The position numbers were made by a program, and so were the translations under genes. A stretch of 64,000 nt of DNA, from positions 186,001 through 250,000 of the forward strand of contig JAIBBZ010000003.1 in assembly GCA_019694435.1 (NCBI GenBank). Reading direction: 5' to 3'. Below, piece after piece: positions 1 to 9,082 of this stretch (position 1 is its first letter; every line of letters starts with the position of its first letter). This DNA comes from Pirellulales bacterium (GTDB taxonomy: Bacteria; Planctomycetota; Planctomycetia; Pirellulales; JAEUIK01). The notes beneath the pieces are model-generated. The model was not told the DNA's origin. It ran no database searches and saw only the letters and a program-made list of their open reading frames with translations.

Positions 1-1007
1 GGCAGCACGTCGGCCGCCGGATTGTCCGTGACCCGGGTGATGGGGCCGGGGTCCAGTTGACCGTCGCGCTCGGCGTAGCGCATCAACCACAGGTCGTAGT
101 TCGGCCGGGCCTGCGGATCGCTGTGGTCGGCCCCCGTCCAGATGATATACGGCTTGCTCGGGTGCCAGTACGGGGCCCAATTGACGCCCACATTGTCGGT
201 CAGGGCCACCTCGTGCTGGCCGTCGACGCCGATCGCGTAGATCTGCAAGAAGCCTTCCTGCTTGCGATCGCTACGGAAGATGACCCAGCGGCCGTCGGGC
301 GAGATAAACGGACCGCCGTCGTAGCGCGGCGCGTTGGTCAATTGCTTCAGGCCCGTGCCGTCGGCATTCATGATGTAGATGTCGGGGTCGCCGTCGCGAT
401 CGCTGCAAAACGCGATTTTCTGCCCGTCGCGCGAATAGGCCCCCTCGGCGTCGTAGCCGGCCGTGTTCGTCAACTGCTTGAGCTGGCCCGGACGTTCGAG
501 ATCGAGCTCGAACAGGTCCATGTAGGGGTCGAAATCCCACTGGTAGCGGCGGCGTTTGCCGGTCCGGGCGTCTTCGGCCAATTGCTTGCGCTCGGCGTCC
601 TCGGTGGCGTCAAGCTGCGGATCCAAATGGCTCGAAGCAAACAACACGCGCCGGCCATCGGGTGAAAAGTAGCTGCACGTCGTCCGCCCACGGCCGGTGC
701 TCAACATCGTCGGTCGCGGGTGCTCGGCGGCCAGCGGCTGCGTGAAAATCTGGTAGAAGGGATAATCTCCCTGCACGGCCTGGTAGATGATCTGCGTGCC
801 GTCAGGCGAAAAATAACCTTCGCCTGCTTTGACGAAGCCGTGGGTTACCTGCCGCACGTTCTTCAAGAACTGCGCCTCGAGTGCCGACTCGTTTGCCGGC
901 TCGTCGGCTGCCACGCGACCAGACGCCGCACAGGCCAGCAAGACCGCCGCCGCAAATTGTCTGCACCGTGCGCCGCCCCCATTCAGTCGCGTGCCGCTCA
1001 ACTGCAT
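1..1007 (-). CDS. TolB-like PD40 beta-propeller exported protein (C-terminus cut by window edge)
   Basis: The reading frame is open from an ATG at 1007 to the left edge without a stop, so the C-terminus is missing. The N-terminus has a short basic stretch, a hydrophobic AAAVLLACAASG core and then AADEP, which fits a Sec signal peptide. After it come repeated propeller blades of the WD40-like/PD40 type: YFSPDG near residue 66, YFSPDG near 112, YSRDGQKIAF near 188 and ISPDGRWVIF near 235, with D-IY-MNADG-QLT strands between them. Such propellers in TolB-like proteins act in the periplasm or at the surface as binding scaffolds; no catalytic residues are visible. GGAG lies six bases before the ATG. 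It is transcribed divergently from the adenosyltransferase gene. The fold call is solid; partner and role are unknown. Confidence 0.85.
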   Translation of the reverse strand, partial: MQLSGTRLNGGGARCRQFAAAVLLACAASGRVAADEPANESALEAQFLKNVRQVTHGFVKAGEGYFSPDGTQIIYQAVQGDYPFYQIFTQPLAAEHPRPTMLSTGRGRTTCSYFSPDGRRVLFASSHLDPQLDATEDAERKQLAEDARTGKRRRYQWDFDPYMDLFELDLERPGQLKQLTNTAGYDAEGAYSRDGQKIAFCSDRDGDPDIYIMNADGTGLKQLTNAPRYDGGPFISPDGRWVIFRSDRKQEGFLQIYAIGVDGQHEVALTDNVGVNWAPYWHPSKPYIIWTGADHSDPQARPNYDLWLMRYAERDGQLDPGPITRVTDNPAADVL

Positions 1008-1075
1008 CGAAAACTCCGCTACAATGTTCTGCGATTGTCCTTGGCGGCTGGTCCCGGGGTGGGCCAACATGCCGC

Positions 1076-1104
1076 ATTATAGGTTCACGCCTGCCCTGCC
1101 ACGC
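1076..1104 (-). promoter_or_regulatory. possible sigma70-type promoter for the TolB-like gene
   Basis: A perfect TATAAT is read on the minus strand at 1081-1076, about 69 bases before the ATG at 1007. The -35 is poor: the best match is GTGGCA, only 15 bases upstream. The assignment rests mainly on the -10 box. Confidence 0.3.
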
Positions 1105-1121
1105 TAGTCCCTGGGCGCTTG

Positions 1122-1679
1122 ATGAAAATCTATACCCGCACCGGTGACCAGGGCGAAACGGGCTTGTTCGGCGGTCCCCGCGTCAGCAAAGACGCGCCGC
1201 GCATCGAGGCCTATGGCACCGTCGACGAGTTGAACGCGGTGCTGGGCCTGGTGTTGACGGCCCCGTTGCCACCGGCGATCGGCGAGATTCTCCGGCGCGT
1301 GCAGCACGAGCTTTTCGAGCTTGGCGCGCAACTGGCCACGCCCGACCCGGCCAAGCACAACCTGTCGCTCATCGGTCCGGACAAAGTGGCGGCGATCGAG
1401 GCGGAGATCGACCGTTACGAGGCAACTTTGCCACCCCTCAAGAATTTCATTCTGCCGGGCGGCAGTCCGGCCGCGGCCTGGCTGCATCTGGCGCGGACGG
1501 TGAGCCGTCGCGCCGAGCGGCGCGTGGTCACTCTGGCCCGGTCGCCCGGAGAGCACGTCTCGATCGATGCCGGTATCTACCTCAACCGGCTGAGCGACTT
1601 GCTGTTCGTCCTGGCCCGGGCCGTGAACGCCCAGGCCGGCGTCGCCGATGTACCCTGGCATCGACCAGCGGCACCATGA
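1122..1679 (+). CDS. pduO: PduO-type ATP:cob(I)alamin adenosyltransferase
   Basis: The 185-residue product starts KIYTRTGDQGETGLFGG, the nucleotide-binding N-terminal signature of the PduO/MMAB family. YGTVDELNAVLGL follows near residue 35, and SRRAERRVV near 130 is the conserved helix that contacts ATP and cobalamin. The enzyme moves adenosine from ATP to reduced cobalamin to give coenzyme B12. The length is normal for a single-domain member. A TTG codon lies directly before the ATG, but the ATG gives the usual N-terminus. No cobalamin riboswitch or other B12 gene is visible next to it; the spacer to the divergent TolB-like gene is only about 114 bases. The family call is secure, the cellular user of the cofactor is not known. 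Confidence 0.95.
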   Translation: MKIYTRTGDQGETGLFGGPRVSKDAPRIEAYGTVDELNAVLGLVLTAPLPPAIGEILRRVQHELFELGAQLATPDPAKHNLSLIGPDKVAAIEAEIDRYEATLPPLKNFILPGGSPAAAWLHLARTVSRRAERRVVTLARSPGEHVSIDAGIYLNRLSDLLFVLARAVNAQAGVADVPWHRPAAP

Positions 1680-1727
1680 AGCGCTTTGGTCGCGTGCGTC
1701 GATCGCTCGCCGGTTGAGCAATCCGGC

Positions 1728-2282
1728 TTAGCGCGTCGCCACGAAGGCCATCCAGTAGAACACCCAGCCGGTGACGGCCGTCATGAACATGGCAAACGCG
1801 GCCAGCCGCGCCCAGAACATGTGACTCGCACTATGCGCCGACGGTGCGATGGGACTGGGGAATTGTCGCAATGCCCGGACCGTCACGGCAACCCAGAGCA
1901 CGGCCGCACTCACAGCGAAGCAAAGATGCACCCACAGCGCCAGGTCCAGTGGAGACGTGCCGCTGGCGCTGGAATACGGCGACGCCTCGGCCCGGTCTCG
2001 CCAGCCATGCACGCGGATGTCGACCTCGAACATCGCGACCGCCGCCAGCAGCGCGACGGCCAAGGTCAACTGCAACACCTTGTGGATCGCGTACTGTCGG
2101 CGATATTTGACCAGCGCAATGCTGATCAGCATGACCGGCAGCACGAGCAGCATCGCGATCACCACCAGATCCAACATCAAGGAGCCGCGCGTTCCCAGGA
2201 AACCGTCGATTCCCGAAAACTTGGCGGGGGGTGCAGCAACTGCGCCCTCGGTGCCGACCGCCATGGCAAATACTTCGTGCAT
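1728..2282 (-). CDS. DUF420 family membrane protein
   Basis: The 184-residue product has four hydrophobic segments (about residues 38-60, 72-90, 110-132 and 157-182). Between them are conserved-looking polar positions such as KYRRQYAIHKVLQL, DIRVHGW, WVHLCF and ASHMFWARLAAF. This layout and the spaced histidines match the DUF420 family, which is often found near cytochrome oxidase genes and is linked in some bacteria to heme-copper oxidase maturation. No oxidase gene is nearby, so that role is inference. The ATG at 2282 gives MHEVFAMAVG; a second ATG at 2264 is also possible, and neither has a strong ribosome site. It converges on the adenosyltransferase gene with about 48 bases between the stops. 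Confidence 0.75.
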   Translation of the reverse strand: MHEVFAMAVGTEGAVAAPPAKFSGIDGFLGTRGSLMLDLVVIAMLLVLPVMLISIALVKYRRQYAIHKVLQLTLAVALLAAVAMFEVDIRVHGWRDRAEASPYSSASGTSPLDLALWVHLCFAVSAAVLWVAVTVRALRQFPSPIAPSAHSASHMFWARLAAFAMFMTAVTGWVFYWMAFVATR

Positions 2283-2721
2283 GCCTGAACGAGCTCGTGT
2301 GGGTCGCGAGTAGGTTCGCGCGCTGGGGCGCGTCGCCGCCCAATCGATTCCTCGGGCGTGCCCAAGATTGTAGCCATAACCTGTAAAGCGGCGAATGCCG
2401 GTTTGAGTGCGCCGCCGCACGGGCGGTGGCGCAGCAAACTTCCACTGCTCAAGTGTCTGAAATCGGCGGCGGAAGGGCCCCTTGCTTCGATGCTCGCACG
2501 CCGACTGCCCGGCAATCCGGTGGCCAACGCGACGGCTACTCCGGCGCGCGAGTGGCAAGCAGAAACGACGCAGCCGTCGATGAGCTGGCTCCGACCAACA
2601 CTCACGCGCAGGCGACCGTGCACTGCTCGAAGACAGCCGCCTGTTGCCACGGGGCAAATTGCTGTCTCCGCGCGGCTCGCGGTTCCCGGCACGCTGCTGA
2701 GCCTCTAGAATTAGCCGTTTC
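2283..2721. other. gene-free stretch before tRNA-Leu
   Basis: No open frame here has coding character; those present are short and rich in Arg/Ala on both strands. TAGAAT at 2706-2711, just before the tRNA, could be a -10 box, but the -35 position does not match. Confidence 0.5.
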
Positions 2722-2807
2722 GGCCGAGTGGCGGAATAGGCAGACGCAAGGGACTTAAAATCCCTTGGGGGGTAACCCCCGTGCGGGTTCGATTCCCGCC
2801 TCGGCCA
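2722..2807 (+). tRNA. tRNA-Leu (anticodon UAA)
   Basis: The acceptor stem GGCCGAG (2722-2728) pairs with CTCGGCC (2800-2806), with A2807 as discriminator and no encoded CCA. The D arm is GCGGAATAGGCAGACGC. The anticodon stem-loop AGGGA-CTTAAAA-TCCCT carries TAA. The long variable arm GGGGGGTAACCCCC is the class II feature expected of Leu, and the T arm is GCGGG-TTCGATT-CCCGC. All arms close with standard pairs. Confidence 0.97.
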
Positions 2808-3304
2808 GTGGTTTGACTGAGCTTTGTCGCTGTCCTGTTCGGACGTTCGTTTTTTTCGAGCATCCAGCAGACGGCGCATTCTTTCCGCAGCGTGCCCCGG
2901 CTGTGGGCAAGCCCTTGCGGCGCAGAACGGACGATCTTGTCCGATCTCCTTGGTCTTCCGCCGTTTGAAAGTATCAAGCTCTCGCAGCGCGCGATTAGCC
3001 GTCTCAAGCTGTTGACCGAGCTGCACGTGGGCGCGGGAATCGGCGATCTCTTGCGTGGCGGCTGTACCGTGGTGGACTCACGTCGATCTGCCGGAGCGCT
3101 GGGCCACGGAGCTGCGCGTCGGAAGCACTTCCGATGGAGCACTTCGTCAAGGCCCTGGGTATCGCAAACCGGTACGAAGAGGGAGTATCGTATGGTAGGC
3201 ATGCAACGTTGACCGCGAACTGTCGCAGGCGATTGCAACAGCCTGCTGAGGCCTTCCGACGCTTTGGGCGGTGCGTCGCTCGACGGAAGATCCGGAGCTT
3301 TCAT
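2808..3304. other. gene-free stretch between tRNA-Leu and the SGNH gene
   Basis: Apart from the possible terminator I see no feature. A minus-strand frame from about 3080 to 2815 contains a coiled-coil-like piece (LETANRALRELDTFKRR) resembling the linker before a histidine-kinase core, but no domain follows and the start is a stop codon. It could be a gene remnant or chance. Confidence 0.4.
2832..2856 (+). terminator. possible weak terminator after tRNA-Leu
   Basis: A short GTCC-TGTTC-GGAC hairpin is followed five bases later by seven T residues (2850-2856), on the same strand as and 25 bases after the tRNA. The stem is only four or five base pairs, so this is tentative. Confidence 0.3.
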
Positions 3305-4489
3305 TTGACCACGCCCCCTCGAAGCCGTGCCGAAAGTCCGCGGGATTCACGCGATGCGTCGGCGGCGGGGCCACTCACAACTCGCCCCCTGCCGCGCCGA
3401 TTTTCGATTGGGTGGAAGCTTGGCTGCCTCTGCCTAGCCCTGTGCGGCGCGATGGCGCTGTCCGAAATCGCGCTGCGCATCGCGGCGCATCTACTCGAGC
3501 GCGAGCAGGTCTTCACCGACGATCCCGTGCTCGGCTGGAAATGCTTGCCGCAGGCCCGCTATTTTGACACCAACGTCAATCCTTATCACATCGCGACCAA
3601 TGCGCGCGGGCTCCGCGACCGGGATTATGCCTATGAGAAACCCGCCGATGCGTTGCGGGTGGTGGTCTTGGGGGATTCGTTCGTGTTTGGTGCCGGGGGC
3701 GTCGAGCAGCCGGAGCTGTTTACCGAGGTTCTGGAAAGCAACTGGCCCGGCGTCGAAGTGATCAACATGGGCGTCATCGGGTACAGCCCCGATCAAGAGT
3801 TCCTGGCCTTGAAGACCGAGGGCATCCGGTACCAACCCGATGTCGTCGTGTTGTGCCTGTTCTACAACGACGACAGAGAGTTCTTTTTTTCCAACAATCA
3901 CGACGTCTTACGTCCGAAGTGCTATCCGGTGCTGGCCGACGGACAGATCTACTTTGAGCCGCCGCGCTACACCGCGTGGTATCCGGCGTCGCAACGCAGC
4001 TATTTTCTGGCGTTGCTCAACCGTGCCTCGAAGATCTGCAATCGCGCCAGCGCCGAACAGCGCGATGCCGAGCAGTTGGCAAAGCTTTCGCCCGAAACAC
4101 GCGTCGCGACATGGCGGCAGTACTTTTTCGACGTCGACGCGTATTGCCGCGAGCACGGCGCCGAGCTGGTCGTCGTGTACTTTCCGTTGCTGCACGAGTT
4201 CGCCGATCGGCACGGCTTCATTCACCGGCTCGACCCGGAGATGCGCCAAGTCGCCGATCAATTGTCACAAAACCTGATGATCCGGTTCTTGGACCTCTCG
4301 CCTCGACTTTGGCAAGCATCCGCCAGACAGGAGTACCCGGTGCGTTTTCCGAACGACTGCCACCTGACGCCCTACGGCCATTGGCTGACGGCCAATGAGT
4401 TGGCGTCGTTCCTGATGGGTCAAACGTCGCTCGGCCGTCGCTGCCGGGTGCCTCCCTCGATCCCACCTTGGCTCAAGCAAGGTGGTTGA
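3305..4489 (+). CDS. membrane-anchored SGNH/GDSL-hydrolase-like protein
   Basis: One hydrophobic segment (about residues 35-55, GCLCLALCGAMALSEIALRIAA) follows a basic N-terminus, so the protein is probably anchored with its main domain outside. The SGNH blocks are present: VVVLGDSFVFGAG with Ser125, NMGVIGYSPDQE (block II Gly), LCLFYNDDRE (block III Asn) and DCHLTPYGHWL with Asp351 and His353. Such enzymes hydrolyse or transfer ester-linked acyl or acetyl groups on sugars or lipids. The frame is open upstream to 3134, but TTG at 3305 lies after a GGAG and gives the family-like N-terminus; the start is therefore uncertain. The product is 394 residues. The next gene is about 190 bases downstream. 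Substrate unknown. Confidence 0.8.
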   Translation: MTTPPRSRAESPRDSRDASAAGPLTTRPLPRRFSIGWKLGCLCLALCGAMALSEIALRIAAHLLEREQVFTDDPVLGWKCLPQARYFDTNVNPYHIATNARGLRDRDYAYEKPADALRVVVLGDSFVFGAGGVEQPELFTEVLESNWPGVEVINMGVIGYSPDQEFLALKTEGIRYQPDVVVLCLFYNDDREFFFSNNHDVLRPKCYPVLADGQIYFEPPRYTAWYPASQRSYFLALLNRASKICNRASAEQRDAEQLAKLSPETRVATWRQYFFDVDAYCREHGAELVVVYFPLLHEFADRHGFIHRLDPEMRQVADQLSQNLMIRFLDLSPRLWQASARQEYPVRFPNDCHLTPYGHWLTANELASFLMGQTSLGRRCRVPPSIPPWLKQGG

Positions 4490-4680
4490 CGAGCGGTGCG
4501 CGTCGCAAGCGCGACTTCAGCCGCGGCGTGTTGGCGCGCCGCCGGGCGATTCGCAGTGATCGGCTGACGCATGGCCACGTGCTCGCTACACGTCATTTAC
4601 AGGCCGTGCCCGATGTTGTATCTAGAACGGCCCTGGGCTTGGTGCGACATTGGGACATTGTCATTTTCCCCAGGCGCGAT

Positions 4681-6525
4681 ATGTCTACCGAGTCGATCGC
4701 GGCGCCGGCCTTGCGCCAGCGTCTTGCGCGGCTGGCGGCTGCTGGCGTGCTGCTCGGCTGCGCCGCGGTGCTCCTCGGCTATTGGCACGAGCTGCTGAAC
4801 ATCTACCTGGAAACCGGGCGCCGGTCGTTCTTCCGGTGGCTGTTCTATAAAGAGCACAACACGTTTTGGAAGGCCACGGCCGTGGCCGCGCTGGCGGCGA
4901 CCGTCGGATCGTTGCTCGTGCGCTGGCTGGCGCGGAATCGGACTGCGAAACCCGATCGCTGGTTGTGGCTGGGGCTGTTCGTCTGGCTGGCGGCGGCCAT
5001 GGCGCTGTGGCTGTACAAGGCGTCTGCCATCTCGCAAGAGCCGACGCTCGCGGCCGGATTCGCCGCTGCCAGCACGTGGGTCATCTGGCCCTGGCTGGCC
5101 CGTTTGTCGGGGTGGAGCGTTCGGGCTCGGTGGTCCGTTTTGGCCGGACTGATCGGACTGGTCGTCCTGTTTGCCGCCGGCGTGCGGTTCGACGGCATCG
5201 ACGGCGCCTCGCAGGCGAATTTCACCTGGCGATTTCGACCTGCGCAGCGCGGTGCGGCGCGAACTGCGTTGCAACCGACGGACGCCCCCGCTGCACAAGG
5301 TTCGGCAACAACCAGCACCCCCGCACGAGCCGATGCGCCGTCGGATTATCCACGATTTCGCGGTGCCGATGGCCAAGGCACCGTGAACGGCGCGAACCTG
5401 GACCGCGATTGGACCCAGCATCCGCCGGTCGAGCGCTGGCGCCGTGCGGTTGGCCTCGGCTGGAGCGCCTTTGCCGTGGCCGGCGATCATGCCGTGACGC
5501 AAGAGCAGCGCGGCGAAGAGGAATGTGTCGTCTGTTACCAGCGCGACTCCGGGCAAGAGCTGTGGATACACAAGGACCCGGTGCACTATGTCGAGCACGC
5601 CACGGGAGACGGCCCCCGCGCCACGCCCACGATTGCCGGTCAGCGCGTGCTGACCTTGGGCGGCACGGGCGTGCTCAATTGTCTGAATCGGCAGACGGGT
5701 GAGCGGCACTGGTCGGTCGATCTGTTGGCGGACAACGATGCCCCCCTGCTCCGTTACGGCATGTGCGGTTCGCCCTTGGTCGTGGGCGACCTGGTCATCG
5801 CCTGCGCGGGAGGCGTGCACGATGCGTCGCTCGTCGCGTACCACGTCGAGTCGGGCCAGCGGGCGTGGCGTGCCGGCCAGGACGAAGCGGCCTATGCCTC
5901 GCCGGCACTCATCCGCCTGGGTAACACTGAACAGGTCGTCGCCCTCAACAAGGCCACGCTCGAATCGCGCAATCCGGCGACCGGCGAGCTCATCTGGAGC
6001 ACGCCGTGGTGGAAAGACATCGAGGCCATGAATTGCTCGCAGGTGTCGCCCTTGGGCGACCGGCGACTCTTCCTGGCCACGGGCTATGGGAAAGGAGCGA
6101 CGCTCTACGAACTCACCCCGGGCGTGCTACCCTGGCAGGTCGGCGTCGTTTGGAAATCGCGCGATCTGCAGTGCAAATTCTGCACGGCCGTGGTCCGCGA
6201 TGGCTTCGCGTATGGTCTCGACAACGGCATCCTGGCTTGCATCTCGCTCGCAGACGGCAAACGTCAATGGAAGAAGGGTCGCTACGGCCACGGACAGATC
6301 CTGCTGGTCGACGACCTGCTGCTGGTGCAGGCCGAAAACGGCCACCTGGTGCTGGTCGAAGCCACGCCGGAAAAACACAACGAGCTGGCCGACGTGGCGG
6401 TGTTGGAGGGCAAAACCTGGAACCACCCGGCCTTGGCCGACAACCAGTTGTTCTTGCGCAACGATCATGAAGCCGTGTGCCTGGAACTGCCGCGTATCGA
6501 GCGCCACACGGCGAGCGCGCCCTGA
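4681..6525 (+). CDS. membrane protein with C-terminal PQQ-like beta-propeller
   Basis: The 614-residue product has five hydrophobic segments in the first 170 residues (about 14-34, 61-82, 92-112, 122-140, 148-168). A linker of Ala/Thr/Pro follows, then a propeller from about 220 to the end with PQQ/BamB-type blades such as DSGQELWIHKD, TGERHWSVDL, SGQRAWRAG, ATGELIWSTPWW and DGKRQWKKGRYG. DYPRFRGADGQG, before the blades, is typical of planctomycete PQQ-like proteins. No Cys-Cys pair or Ca/PQQ ligands of quinoprotein dehydrogenases are evident, so a binding or scaffolding role outside the membrane is more likely than alcohol oxidation. The frame is open upstream to 4468, but the ATG at 4681 with AGGCG before it starts the natural N-terminus. 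Function unknown. Confidence 0.85.
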   Translation: MSTESIAAPALRQRLARLAAAGVLLGCAAVLLGYWHELLNIYLETGRRSFFRWLFYKEHNTFWKATAVAALAATVGSLLVRWLARNRTAKPDRWLWLGLFVWLAAAMALWLYKASAISQEPTLAAGFAAASTWVIWPWLARLSGWSVRARWSVLAGLIGLVVLFAAGVRFDGIDGASQANFTWRFRPAQRGAARTALQPTDAPAAQGSATTSTPARADAPSDYPRFRGADGQGTVNGANLDRDWTQHPPVERWRRAVGLGWSAFAVAGDHAVTQEQRGEEECVVCYQRDSGQELWIHKDPVHYVEHATGDGPRATPTIAGQRVLTLGGTGVLNCLNRQTGERHWSVDLLADNDAPLLRYGMCGSPLVVGDLVIACAGGVHDASLVAYHVESGQRAWRAGQDEAAYASPALIRLGNTEQVVALNKATLESRNPATGELIWSTPWWKDIEAMNCSQVSPLGDRRLFLATGYGKGATLYELTPGVLPWQVGVVWKSRDLQCKFCTAVVRDGFAYGLDNGILACISLADGKRQWKKGRYGHGQILLVDDLLLVQAENGHLVLVEATPEKHNELADVAVLEGKTWNHPALADNQLFLRNDHEAVCLELPRIERHTASAP

Positions 6526-7019
6526 TGGGGGCCTCGTCGAGGTCGCTGCGAACGATTTCCTAAGATTTGTTAAGGCTATGCCATCTAACCCAGACAATTC
6601 CTCCAGGCTCGGTTAATTCCCCTTAAGAGGGATGCGACTGCGTTGTCGGCGTTGCAGTCAGGGCTAAACTCGGGCCGTGGGTTTCTGATGCATCGTGTGG
6701 GGTCAGTCCATCGGTTGCCGGCCACGACTCGGCGACAATCGGTGCGTTGGTCAGGGCAAATCGTCGTCGTGCACGCGGGCCTGTTGCGCGCTGATCGCGC
6801 GCGACATCTTCGTCGCACGGACAGACCCTCTTGTATCGAAGCCGCGGCTCGGTGAGCAGCAGGGATCGGGCAGTTGTTGGATAGCTGCCTCGAGACGATG
6901 CCTGCGGATGATTCATGGAGCCCAGCCGCGCACGCACTTGTCGACAATTAACCTTGCGAGCCGTTGTGCTTTCGGGGCGCTAAGACAGAATCGAGAATTG
7001 AACAACTCGAAGCGAAGGT
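6526..7019. other. long leader region upstream of the dlt-like operon
   Basis: I see no convincing gene in these 494 bases. A 10-bp perfect palindrome, TTGTCGACAA, lies at 6938-6947, about 73 bases before the GTG of the first operon gene, and could be an operator. No clear -35/-10 pair was found. Confidence 0.4.
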
Positions 7020-8690
7020 GTGGGAACCGACGTGGCTTCGACTGATGTAGTTACGACTGCTGCTGCAGCGGCTTGCGCGCCTGCGCACAAGGTGTCGCTG
7101 CACACGACGCCCGGACGTGGTCTGGCAGCGATGTTTTTGCAGGCTGCCGCCGTGTATCCGGACCGACCTGCACTGCATGTGCAGGGTAAATGCCAGACCT
7201 ATGCGCAACTCCGTGACCGAGTGGGCCGGGTCGCGCGTGTCCTCTCCCGGCAAAACTTTCCGGTGCCGCGGCTCGGCGCCGTCTTCGGTTCGCGTACCGC
7301 GGCCGTCTACGAGGGGCTCCTAGGCACGCTCGTCGCAGGCGCCGGTTACGTACCGCTGAATCCGCGGTTTCCCGCGGCCCGTAATCGCTTCATGCTCGAA
7401 ACCTCGGGCGCGACGACGCTGGTCGCCGACCACCATTTCGTCGAGCAGCAGGACGAGATCCTGAGCGAGGTCGAGCGCCCGCTGTGCGTCGTACTGCCCG
7501 AGGTTGCCGACGCCGGTGAATACCGCCGCCGCTTTCCGCGTCACGAGTTCTTCGGCGCTTCCGACCTGGAGGCCGCGAGCCCGCTCAAAGAGGCACCCGC
7601 GGTCTGTGACGACGCCTTGGCATATATCTTGTTCACCTCGGGCAGCACCGGGGCGCCCAAAGGCGTGATGGTCACGCATCGCAACGTAATGCATTATGTC
7701 GAGTGCATGTCGCGGCGCTATTGCATCGGTCCGACCGACCGATTTTCGCAAACATTCGACCTGACGTTCGACGTTTCGGTCTCCGATATGTTCGTCTGTT
7801 GGCCCAACGGGGCGTGCCTGTGCGTGCCCACGGCCAATGACATGCTCGCGCCGGCCAAGTTCATCCGCGAGCAGCAGGTGACCGTCTGGTTCTCGGTGCC
7901 CTCGGTGGGCATCCTGATGAAGCGGATGAACCTGTTGAAGCCCGAGGCGTTTCCGAGCGTGCGGTGGAGCTTGTTTGCCGGCGAACCGCTGCCGGCCAGC
8001 ATTGCCGCGGCGTGGAAGATCGCGGCGCCCGACTCGCACGTCGAGAACCTCTACGGCCCGACGGAAGCCACGATCACCTGCACGGTGCATCGATTCGATC
8101 CGGCGGACGACGCGCGCGACGGCACGGTGCCGATCGGCCGGGCGCTGCCAGGGCTCAGCGCCGCGATCGTCGACGAGCACTTGCAACTGGTTCCCGCCGG
8201 GGAGATCGGCGAGCTGTGCATCGCTGGGGCCCAAGTCGCGGCCGGCTACTGGCAAGATCCCGAAAAAACGGCCGATAAATTCGTGGCCATGTCCTGGCAT
8301 GCCGGTCCGGACAATCGCTGGTACCGCACGGGCGACCTGGCGTGCGTGAATGAACAAGGCGACATCCTCTACCGCGGACGCGCCGACGAACAGGTGAAGA
8401 TTCGCGGTTTCCGCGTCGAGCTCATGGAAATCGAGCACGTCCTCAAGAGTGCCGCCGGCACCGAGTTCGTGGCCGTGCTCGCCTATCCGCGCAACGAGTT
8501 GGGCCCGTTGGGCACCACGGCTTTCCTGTCCGGTTCGACGGTCGATCCCGAGTCGATCCTGGCCGTGGCGCGCGAGCGTCTGCCCAACTACATGGTCCCG
8601 CAGGAATTGATCTTCCTGCCGGAAATGCCGCTCAATGCCAATGGCAAGATCGATAAGAAGTCACTCAAACAGCACCTGGAGAACGCATGA
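7020..8690 (+). CDS. DltA-like amino-acid/acid adenylating enzyme
   Basis: A stand-alone 556-residue adenylation domain of the ANL superfamily. Core motifs are in order: LFTSGSTGAPKGV near residue 205 (P-loop), YGPTEATITC near 345, YRTGDLA near 435, GRADEQVKIRGFRVE near 454 (hinge) and the catalytic Lys in NANGKIDKK near 542. It should activate a carboxylic acid as its AMP ester and load it on the carrier protein encoded next, whose gene overlaps its stop by four bases (ATGA). The gene order with an ACP, an SGNH protein and an MBOAT parallels dltA-C-D-B. Planctomycetes lack teichoic acids, so the D-Ala specificity of true DltA cannot be assumed. The start may be GTG 7020 or GTG 7032. Confidence 0.93.
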   Translation: MGTDVASTDVVTTAAAAACAPAHKVSLHTTPGRGLAAMFLQAAAVYPDRPALHVQGKCQTYAQLRDRVGRVARVLSRQNFPVPRLGAVFGSRTAAVYEGLLGTLVAGAGYVPLNPRFPAARNRFMLETSGATTLVADHHFVEQQDEILSEVERPLCVVLPEVADAGEYRRRFPRHEFFGASDLEAASPLKEAPAVCDDALAYILFTSGSTGAPKGVMVTHRNVMHYVECMSRRYCIGPTDRFSQTFDLTFDVSVSDMFVCWPNGACLCVPTANDMLAPAKFIREQQVTVWFSVPSVGILMKRMNLLKPEAFPSVRWSLFAGEPLPASIAAAWKIAAPDSHVENLYGPTEATITCTVHRFDPADDARDGTVPIGRALPGLSAAIVDEHLQLVPAGEIGELCIAGAQVAAGYWQDPEKTADKFVAMSWHAGPDNRWYRTGDLACVNEQGDILYRGRADEQVKIRGFRVELMEIEHVLKSAAGTEFVAVLAYPRNELGPLGTTAFLSGSTVDPESILAVARERLPNYMVPQELIFLPEMPLNANGKIDKKSLKQHLENA

Positions 8691-8959
8691 CCACTCCTGC
8701 GGACATCAAGCAGTTTCTCTGCCAGCACCTGCGGCGCAAGCTCGCCAAGGCCGGAATTGACGATCCGGCCGACAACCTGAGCCTGACCGAGAGCGGCCTG
8801 GTCGATTCGTTCGGCCTGCTGGAAATCGTGATGGCGGTCCAAGACAAGTTCGGTATCCAGGTCGACGTCAGCGAGGTCGACATCGAGGCGTTCACCACCG
8901 TCGGAGGTTTTTGCCGGATCGTATCGGGCTATGCAACCGCGGGCAGCGCGACGGTCTAA
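8687..8959 (+). CDS. DltC-like acyl/peptidyl carrier protein
   Basis: The 90-residue product has the carrier-protein fold pattern, with GLVDSFGLLEIV holding Ser41 as the phosphopantetheine site. The usual LTESG before it and the VDVSEVDIEAFTTVGG helix III region after it are present. Its ATG overlaps the stop of the adenylating enzyme gene, implying translational coupling and a matched pair. It would carry the activated acid as a thioester for the membrane acyltransferase encoded 1.4 kb downstream. A phosphopantetheinyl transferase is needed but is not in the window. Confidence 0.93.
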   Translation: MTTPADIKQFLCQHLRRKLAKAGIDDPADNLSLTESGLVDSFGLLEIVMAVQDKFGIQVDVSEVDIEAFTTVGGFCRIVSGYATAGSATV

Positions 8960-9082
8960 CGCCACAGCGGTCCGCCCCTGGCCGCTGGCCGGTTCTCTCG
9001 CCGAGTTGCCCTTGGCCCGTTGCCAGCCGCGACGAGCTCCTGCCGGGCAAACCACACAACACCGCGTACGTGCCCACCGATC

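Noticed and set aside
1008-1121. Possible cobalamin riboswitch before the adenosyltransferase
   Set aside because: The spacer is about 114 bases and is shared with a divergent promoter; no B12-box-like sequence is visible.
2815-3080. Histidine-kinase remnant on the minus strand
   Set aside because: Only a coiled-coil-like stretch is seen, without HAMP, DHp or ATPase motifs; too little to call.
5346-5354. TTATCCACG, one base off a DnaA box
   Set aside because: It lies inside a protein-coding gene, is single and far from dnaA; an origin needs a cluster.
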